A stretch of 64,000 bases of DNA from Phoenix dactylifera (taxonomy: Eukaryota; Streptophyta; Magnoliopsida; Arecales; Arecaceae): assembly GCF_009389715.1 (NCBI RefSeq), contig NC_052400.1, forward strand, positions 22,103,674-22,167,673, given 5' to 3'. Shown here one piece after another: positions 57,101-64,000 of the stretch; positions within the stretch are counted from its first letter, which is position 1; every line of letters begins with the position of its first letter. The notes beneath the pieces are model-generated. The model was not told the DNA's origin and ran no database searches. It worked only from the letters and a program-made list of their open reading frames with translations. The position numbers and the translations under genes were made by a program.

Positions 57101-57397
57101 AACTCGGAAAGGGAAGCCCAAACGCCTGGCATAATCATTGTAGAAAGTCTTTGCAGCTTCATCAGATTCAAACTCCATACCCAAGTTTGGTTCATTAGGC
57201 TCCTCTGTGCCAACTGGAGCAGACTCTTTTGTTGGAGACTGCTCTGTTGTTCTAACAGGAATGCTTGTGGGTTCTTCAGCAGGGGCTGGAAGTATTGGGT
57301 TATCACTCTCACCAGGGCGAGCATTGGTATCCAATGACATAAGGCACTCCACATAGTCTTCCATCAAATCATCGCCTTCTGTCCGAGCATTCTCCAT
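54142..57397 (-). CDS. FRS: FAR1-related sequence (FRS) protein, MULE transposase-derived factor
   Basis: Two coding exons are proposed: 55310-57397 and, after a GT-AG intron, 54142-54192 (VTNLLGQLLGSSWSPV-stop), giving 712 residues. Without the splice the frame would end three codons later, at 55298. Domains: FAR1 DNA-binding (about 73-173, MEFESDEAAKTFYNDYARRL through SKLEKAHNHHLG), MULE transposase-like (about 260-355, VTFDTTYKKNKYMMPFVTFL, LVTDQNRAM, FPNTCHRFCKWL) and SWIM zinc finger (about 556-573, CTCKNFEFSGILCRH). FHY3/FAR1 family members are domesticated Mutator-like transposases that act as nuclear transcription factors in phytochrome signalling and other programmes. The role of this member is unknown. 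The start is the first real ATG of the exon (MENARTEGDDLMEDYVECL). A probable untranslated first exon ends at 58764 with donor GTAAGT. Its intact frame and lack of terminal repeats point to a host gene and not a live transposon. Confidence 0.88.
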
Positions 57398-57536
57398 GAA
57401 TCTGGAGATCAATAACTGTAAGCATTCAACTTCTCTTAGCCATAAGCAGATGAGCTAATGAACACTTCAGGCTGTAAGTGGTCAATTTAATTAATTACCA
57501 ATATTTTTGAACTTAACGAAACCAAAACTGTATAAC

Positions 57537-57605
57537 ATAATTCTGGCAAAGTCTGGTCTTAGCAGAAGACATCACTTCCCTCACAGCAGCAAGAAATTGA
57601 TCCAT
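57537..57605 (-). other. possible upstream exon or uORF of the FRS transcript
   Basis: After the acceptor TTCTCTCAG, the minus strand reads MDQFLAAVREVMSSAKTRLC and then QNY. Spliced at a weak donor (TAT|GTTATA) to the acceptor before 57414, it would extend FRS in frame through LLISRF into MENARTEG. If not spliced there, it is a short upstream open frame ending in about 10 more codons. Sequence alone cannot decide. Confidence 0.3.
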
Positions 57606-58763
57606 CTGAGAGAAGATCAAAAAAATCAGAACGAGAATTCTGCGACCATTGATTATGCGCACTTGCACTAAATCAACGTACAAGCTTATAAATGAACTGT
57701 CATCATACTTCACAAAAGGGTATGAAAAGTTTACAACTTTGAATTTATTAACAGAAGCACCAGCAAAGAACTAAAAACTTACTTAAAGAATCAAGAATCT
57801 AAGATTAAACACACAAGCACCATATTATTACAGCAAAAGTTTTACTTTTCCAAATATCACAACGGAAGGCTTCTAAAAATTAGAAACGGAATCATAATGT
57901 GCCATGTAGAGCAAACATAAACTCTAATTTCCCCTGATTAAACATTGGCATGAAGGGAAAATGAGATTATGCCATCAGATTTCGAAATCAAACAAACCAG
58001 CAACAGAAGTCAGAAAAAGACCCCTTTGTAGTGCAATTAATTCACGGCCCTTCTTAGACTAGCTCTTCATTGCTAGACTCTTTCTCGGATAAATTCTTGC
58101 CCCTGCAACAGAGAAGATGCATTTCTTCTGCTGGGACCAAACTTTACCAACTATACAATGTTTGGTTTTGGTTTCTCGTTGCTGCTGCGACCAGAGTTCA
58201 CTAGACTACTGCTCGATGTCTTCTTTTCAACCAATGAATGCAAGACAATGGACACTTAATCACTCTTCCTCTTCCAAGTGCCGCCAATTATTAGCAAAGG
58301 TTTCGTTTTAAGTGTTAGCAAAGAGCCATAAACTCGGGCAACTTCAAGAGAGGTTCACATAATTATTTTCGACATGGCTCCAAGCAAAATGAGATTTTGA
58401 CCCGAGTGAGAATCTAAATTCGTTCCCATGTTTTACTAAATTATATATTCTGGGTAAGTTGAGAGGATTAAAAAAATAAATGCCCCCGAACCGGAACTCA
58501 AAAAAAAAAAAAAAAAAAAAAAAAAACTGATAATTTTTATGAATAGAGTTAAAATAAAAACTTTCACGCGCCAAGTGAACTCTATCCTCCAAATCCCCTT
58601 CCCCTTTTTTGTCCTCGGAAGTCCACAACCCACAATCAAGTGAGCTCAGAAGCTCCTCCAAACCTTCCTGAAATCCATTCCGCTTTCTACTCCCAGATCT
58701 CCGGAGGAGGCAGCAAAGGAAACCAGAACAGAAAGAGAGGAGGAGGGATGAAGGGGGACTTAC

Positions 58764-58995
58764 TAGGCTGGCGGCCTTGAAGAGAATCGGAGGCCGTCCT
58801 GTGGCCGGCGGGCGGCGGAGGCGGACGGGGGCGGCAGGCGGCGGAGGCGGACGGGCGCGGCGGGCGGAGGCGGAGATGAGAGGACTCCCGTGCCCTAGAG
58901 GAAAGAGGAAGAAAGAAACGGTGACGGTGCCCGTAGGATGCAAATGGGTCGGGTCTCGGACGGGTCCAGAAAAAACCCAGATCCAACCTCAATGA
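58764..58995 (-). promoter_or_regulatory. probable FRS 5' untranslated exon and promoter-proximal region
   Basis: A GC-rich stretch rich in CCGCC/GGCGG ends with a strong donor CCTA|GTAAGTCC at 58764, pointing towards the FRS coding exon. The 199-codon frame that crosses it also runs through a T-run and is not conserved in character. The leader exon reading is preferred. Confidence 0.45.
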
Positions 58996-61469
58996 GATAA
59001 ATCAAGCTCCTTCAGAATTATTCCATATCGGGTCTTTTTATTTTAAAATTAATTTAAGATCGGATTCGTAACCGAATAGAAGGCTTACTATTAATATCAT
59101 TTCCCATCCTCCAACATCAAACTTCCGCTTTATTTTTTTGACGGTGGATTAACGCACCCTCCATGTTTCCATCCGAAGCACCAACTGTTTTCTCTCTCTA
59201 TCTTTTTTACATAAAAAAAAAAAAACTAACGTCGATCTAAAACAGACAATAAATAAATTAATTAATATATAAAGAAATCAACACTCAAGCAAAAGAGAGG
59301 AAATAGATCAATAATCAACTTCTCCTATATGAATTCTACATTCCAAGTACATAGAATCTGATAGTTTGTATTAGAATCCAAAAATGTTGGATACAATACA
59401 TATATCAGCATGAAAAAAAAGTGCTATAATGCAAAATATTTATATATTTTTGAGAAATTTTTTTTAGGTATTTATGCATATGAGTTTATTGAATTGTTGA
59501 TTGAGAATAGCTATATTAAAACCCAAGCCGATAAATTTGTTGTTTATAGTTTTGGATCAAAAACTAGATTTTGCTAACATTTGTCAAATTATGGAGTACC
59601 ATTTATGGTTATGATTGGAATGGTACGTATCTCATTTGGTCTTAATCGGGAACACAAAGATGAGATCTATATCTAATATAAAAGAAATTTAAGATAAAAT
59701 CAGCATTTTGCTGCTTTCTTTGTAGTCATATAATGATCAATCTATGTCATAGCCTCATAGGGACTACATTAGGTTGAACCATTTGTACATCAAATACCAT
59801 ACAATTAAAGACATCACATGATTTTTAACTATATAGGATTTGCTCAAACCAATCAAGCAAACTTGCATGTTGATGATTAAATTCCGAAAGGCTTGGATCA
59901 ATCATGTAATTTATTTGGATGCTAGAAAATTAATAGAAGAGAAAGACAAAACAAATATTCTTTTTGGTTGTCAAAAGAAGAATAATTTGTGCTTTTATTT
60001 TCCTCATTTGAAAGCCAGTAAGAGACTATGCAACTAGTTATGAAAAACAAGAAAAAGAGGGGGATAAAAAGTTTGCATTTGCCGACTTCCAAAAAAGCTA
60101 GACATATTAATTGCAACTGTCAGGTTCGCTAATTGTAGTTATCAAGTCATAAGTACATTTATTTGATAAGAACTCAAGAATGGAGATCATTATAATTGAG
60201 TTGGGTTTCATAAAGAAATACTATTTTGGGGGAAAGTAAAGAAATACTAATTAAGGGAAGGAGGAGAGGGTGATTTTTAAAGCATGCCAATGAAATGTCC
60301 AAGCCAGACTCTTTTTTGTTGCATGTCTAAATTCTTTTCCTGATAAATTTATTTTTCATGGACATTTATTTATTTATCTATTTCATGGCATTAAATTAAG
60401 ATAAAGAATATCAGATAACAAGAGTATCTATAATTTAAAAAGAGGAAGTTGAACTCATGGTTTTACCCATTTTTATCCAAATTGCAGATATTTTTTTTGT
60501 TTGCTAGACATCATAAATAAAATTCTAATAGAATGTCCATGTAATTATCAAACAAATAATTACTTAATTGTTTCTTGGATGTTTATTTTTAATTAATTAT
60601 ATCTCTTTCCATCTCTCTAATGTATGTCATCATATCCATTCAATCTCTAGTAAATTTCAAATGTTCAAATGAAAGTTTCTACTAATTTGCCTAACTGCAG
60701 ATGGGTGCATGTACTCGGCAAACAAACCCTTGTCCCCCCCACATTTTAGCCATTAACGCCATTAACCATGATAGCTTTTAGATCGACAGAATGATTTGCA
60801 TAGGCTTTGTCTTCATGGACAAGAATTTCTAGCCGTTCGGTGGCTGGACTTTTGCCTACGACAACGCTGGCCATGCGCTTCCCATCGAGAAAATATACTA
60901 ATGTACCAAAAAAAAAAAAAAAAAAAATCATACTCTAGAGCCGGCCTACCAACTTAGTTATAGACCGGGCCTATAGGAGCCCACCACGTGGAGCTATAAC
61001 GGATTAAAAAAAAAAAGAGACCCGAACGCACCGCTCCGCTGTCATCTTCTTGCAAACGTCTTCGTCGTCCTCGCCCTCTGACGACGGTGAGGCGGACACC
61101 CTCGGTGCTGACGTACGTGACCTTGGTGGCATCGCGATGGAGGCGGTCACGACGGAGGGAGAGAGGTGGGGTCGGAGTTGGCGACACGGGTTCCATTGAT
61201 CTCGAGGGCAGCAAAACTGGCAGAGAGTGAGGCGTGGGGGAACGACGTTGGATTTCGAGCCCGGAAGATTGAGGACGTACAAATGGATTTGATGGTTCTG
61301 CTGTAAGGAATCCATTGACGGAACGATCAAATCCAGTAATAACCGCACATGATCCCGCGTAGATTCCAACAAGCTCCATGTAATTTTTTAACGATATGAC
61401 TTGAGAAAGAGAGAGAAATGAAGTATAAGATTCCTTCTTTTTTTTTTTTTTTTTTTTGGACGAGAGTGC
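58996..61469. other. spacer between the FRS promoter and the AKT1-like 3' end
   Basis: AT-rich up to 60700. At 60750-60900 the minus strand contains an open stretch reading FLDGKRMASVVVGKSPATE and LEILVHEDKAYANHSVDL; I do not recognise it, and a T-run adjoins it. At 60960-61380 a GC-richer block has overlapping minus-strand frames (MELVGIYAGSCAVITGF; MPPRSRTSAPRVSASPSS) that may be relics. A T-run lies at 61438-61457. No gene is called. Confidence 0.45.
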
Positions 61470-63787
61470 TCAAATCACTCCATCTTTGGGGTATTTATCT
61501 TCTCCTTTGCAATCATCACCGACTAGAACAAGATGATCACCATCTCTTATAAGGTTTACATTATCGATCTCAGCTCCATCTTTAGTGAGGACTTTAGCAG
61601 GCAAGACTCCAAATTTTTTCGCACCAATATTAAGAAGCTCATCTAGTGACCTTGGCAAGGGCACCAGCTTTCGGGCAGCGTCGCCCTTCTCCGGGCAGCT
61701 GATGGTAACCCTGGGAGGGGCATGGTGGTGCTGAGGGCCGCGAGAGCCCCCCACATACCTTGTAGCGGGTGCAGCTGGAAGAGGGCAGCTACTCCTACCA
61801 GCATGGGCCGCTGACATGATCCCAAACAGGGAGTTGTGGAAGTAACTGCTGCTCTGTCTATGATCATCTCCCGAGCTTTCCTGCATAAATTTCGGGGCTG
61901 GCATCGAAGGGTCGCTTTTGAATTTTGCATTTAAATGAACAGTCGGCGAGCTGATCCTAGCGGCGGCGGCAGGTGTTTTGGATGTTTTGCTGTCGCATCC
62001 TTTCGTGGCTTGGAACAGAGCTTTTATATCTTCATGGCCTTGTTGGTCGGCTAGATCCCTGGGTGACCAGCCATGGATGTCTGGTTTGTCGATGCTCTCT
62101 CCTTGTTCAATTAGGAACCTGACGATTTGGAGATTTCCTTCGCAGACTGCATGGTGGAGGGCGGTAGCTCCGTCGTTCTTGGCTAGTGTCACATCTCCGC
62201 CATAACGCACAATGTCCTGTAGAAGCTCCAAGCTATTCTGCTCGGCAGCCATGCATGCAAACCGAGCAACATCACCAGTTGAGATGTCTGCACCGTTGTC
62301 TATCAGCAACCTGATCACAGCTTCATGCTTTCCAAGTATTGCCTCCCAAAGGGGAACGTTTCCTTCCAAATCTGTGGATGACGGTGATAGAGATGAAACA
62401 TAAGCAGGCTTTGACGTACAGCAACTATTCTATCGAACGTATTTACCAGGACATGCACAGCGTTTTAACAGGATACTAAACGGCCAGGGACGGTTTGACA
62501 TCACAAGTTCAGTGCTGAGTAGCTTAAGAAGCAGAAGCCAGACATTTGATTTTTCATGCAGGAAAAAAAGAGAGGACTATTTCGGAATCACAAATTTAAG
62601 CCCCCAATGAATAAGGACAGAAGACGGGAAAGAATGATCAAGAAAAACAGCAAAATTTTGCATCATGATCATTTCTACGATAAAGAAAGTTTGAGAATTT
62701 TCTCTTGGGAACAAAGATTGAAAAAACAGAGAATTCTTTTCTACAGAAGATCTCATTGGCTATCAATTTTTATTGTGGTTTTTAAAAGACTGAGATAATG
62801 AGGATGATGAACTGAAGTTCAGTGCTGAGTAGCTTAAGAAGCAGAAGCCAGACATTTGATTTTTCATGCAGGAAAAAAAGAAAAGACCATTTCGGAATCA
62901 CAAATTTAAGCCCCCAATGAATAAGGACAGAAAATGGGAAAGAATGATCAAGAAAAACAGCAAAATTTTGCATCATGATCATTTCTACGATAAAGAAAGT
63001 TTGAGAATTTTCTCTTGGGAACAAAGACTGAAAAGACACAATTCTTTTCCACAGAAGATCTCATTGGCTATCAATTTGCAGTGTGGTTTTTAAAAGACTG
63101 GGAAAATGAGAATGATGAACTGAAGGCACTATTTAATTAATATAATTGACAAGTACAACTTATTGCAGGTCTATAAATCCTGAGAATTATGGAGATATTT
63201 GCCGAGTTAAGGGACAAAGGAAGACGATCTTCAAATGTGCGCTACTAAGAAACACCACAAAAGATATGAGATGAAATTTGTGCGATTCTGTGTGCACCAA
63301 ACATAAACAAGTATATGATAGATTTTGATAAGGAAACCATCAAAACAGCGTCCCTAGAATCCAACTTGCGTTGCATGCAGTATAGGAGTTTGACAAATGC
63401 AACAATCATACCTCTGCTGTTAGGATCTGCCCCGTAATCCAGCAGGAGAGCAACACAATTCTCATTTCCTTTGGCTGCTGCTGTGTGCTATTCATGATGT
63501 TAAAAAGAAAAGAGTCTGATTTAGTATTTGCTAACAGGTGAAAATTAGTTAACACAGAAAACTACCGATGTCAGAAAAAAAAATTCACTAACCAATGCAG
63601 TGCGGCCATTGTTAGTTGCTTCATTTGGATCCAGGCCTCGTCTCAGAAGCTGACTCAATAGGAAATCATCTCCTCTAGTTACAGCAAAACATAGAGTAAG
63701 GGGCAAGTTTGAGGGGCCACGAGCAAGCATATTCTCTGTCTCTCTTAGGACTCCTTCCATGACAGGGTCCTTTTGCTCCTTCATGTA
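61470..63787 (-). CDS. AKT1: AKT1-like inward-rectifying K+ channel, C-terminal exons (partial)
   Basis: Coding-order exons: 63593-63787, 63412-63487, 61470-62371, with GT-AG introns and matching phases; about 390 residues of the C-terminus. AKT1 is a Shaker-type plasma-membrane K+ channel for root K+ uptake. The first exon reads MKEQKDPVMEGVLRETENML and LPLTLCFAVTRGDDFLLSQL, ending LRRGLDPNEATNNGRTAL. The second reads HTAAAKGNENCVALLLDYGA. The third has more ankyrin repeats (NVPLWEAILGKHEAVIRLL; DIVRYGGDVTLAKNDGATAL; HGWSPRDLADQQGHEDIKAL), the SLFGI linker motif and the KHA domain (RVTISCPEKGDAARKLVPLP; VLTKDGAEIDNVNLIRDGDH). The RVTISCPEK and NSLFGI motifs fit AKT1 better than SKOR or AKT2. 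The pore, voltage sensor and cyclic-nucleotide domain lie beyond the right edge. Nothing indicates a pseudogene. Confidence 0.9.
62505..63124. repeat. 310-bp tandem duplication in an AKT1 intron
   Basis: Copy 1 is 62505-62814 and copy 2 is 62815-63124. Both start AAGTTCAGTGCTGAGTAGCT and end GATGATGAACTG. They differ by scattered substitutions and small gaps (GAGAGGACT versus GAAAAGACC; GAAGACGGG versus GAAAATGGG). The duplicated open frames are chance frames, since the unit lies wholly within an intron. Confidence 0.93.
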
Positions 63788-63917
63788 CTGCAGCAGAAAC
63801 AGAAACCACCAATCAATATGGCGAACGAGACTACAGATGACCTGCTCTTAATGCCTTTTTGTGAAAATATGGGTGATAAGCATTTATTGGCTTTCACCAT
63901 CAAATTTCAAAGATATG

Positions 63918-64000
63918 GTATTCAACTCAACCCGACTCATCTAGGCCTTAATCCCAAACTAGTTGGGGTCAGCTACACGAATCCTTTTCCTCTATTCCAA
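63918..64000 (+). repeat. angiosperm dispersed repeat (SINE-related domain)
   Basis: CTCAACCCGACTCATCTAGG, then CCTTAATCCCAAACTAGTTG and GGGTCAGCTACACGAATCCTTTTCC. This resembles a short conserved domain shared by many plant SINE families (the Angio-domain as I recall it). The element continues beyond the window edge, so its type and ends cannot be settled here. Confidence 0.55.

Noticed and set aside
58344-58943. 199-codon minus-strand frame
   Set aside because: Crosses a homopolymer run and a GC-rich leader with a strong splice donor; it is best read as FRS 5' UTR and intron.
62556-63093. Two similar 75-80-codon frames that looked like a small duplicated gene
   Set aside because: They lie in the tandem duplication within an AKT1 intron and have no family signal.

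Overview
This window is nuclear DNA from a flowering plant, most likely a non-grass monocot. A palm is my best guess, but that is inference. The reasons are long AT-rich introns and intergenic DNA, GC-rich intronless genes or GC-rich first exons (12327-13382, 16449-16889, 42843-43068), plant-only families (FAR1-related factor, AKT1-type K+ channel, 3-ketoacyl-CoA synthase, caffeoylshikimate esterase) and plant SINEs, MITEs, a LINE and hAT elements. Nothing bacterial or organellar was seen, and there is no CRISPR array or operon.

Layout from left to right: (i) 1-6654 is gene-poor, with two tRNA-derived SINEs, and leads into the last two exons of V-ATPase subunit c'' (+, 6655-7111), whose first exons are not visible here. 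(ii) An AT-rich spacer precedes an intronless CSE-like alpha/beta hydrolase (+, 12327-13382). (iii) A long (TA)n tract precedes an 8-exon plastid-type DUF2358-SOUL heme-binding protein gene (+, 16449-20347). (iv) 20.7-27.5 kb is accessory DNA: a complete 831-bp hAT element with an 8-bp target duplication, an LTR-like fossil, a 143-bp tandem duplication and two diverged copies of an unidentified segment. (v) A single-coding-exon 3-ketoacyl-CoA synthase (+, 28851-30371). (vi) A 7-exon STRAP-type WD40 gene (-, 31385-39373), whose introns hold a MITE and a 100-bp inverted fragment of the neighbouring KCS gene. (vii) A LINE remnant and a SINE-like unit. (viii) A 9-exon proteasome ATPase RPT6 gene (+, 42843-50223) with an apparent GC-AG first intron and a Tourist-like MITE. 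(ix) A FAR1-related (FRS) gene (-, 54142-57397). (x) The last three coding exons of an AKT1-like K+ channel (-, 61470-63787), whose 5' part lies beyond the right edge.

The genes are ordinary, unlinked housekeeping and plant metabolic genes: vacuolar acidification, lignin precursors, heme binding, very-long-chain fatty acids, RNP or scaffold functions, protein turnover, transcription and K+ uptake. They do not form a joint system. The interest lies in genome-evolution details: the KCS fragment captured in the STRAP intron with CpG-decay substitutions, the GC-AG intron of RPT6, the well-delimited hAT and Tourist-type insertions, and three separate tandem duplications. I did not find a convincing undescribed biological system. 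All exon boundaries were inferred by eye from splice sites, reading-phase continuity and family knowledge.
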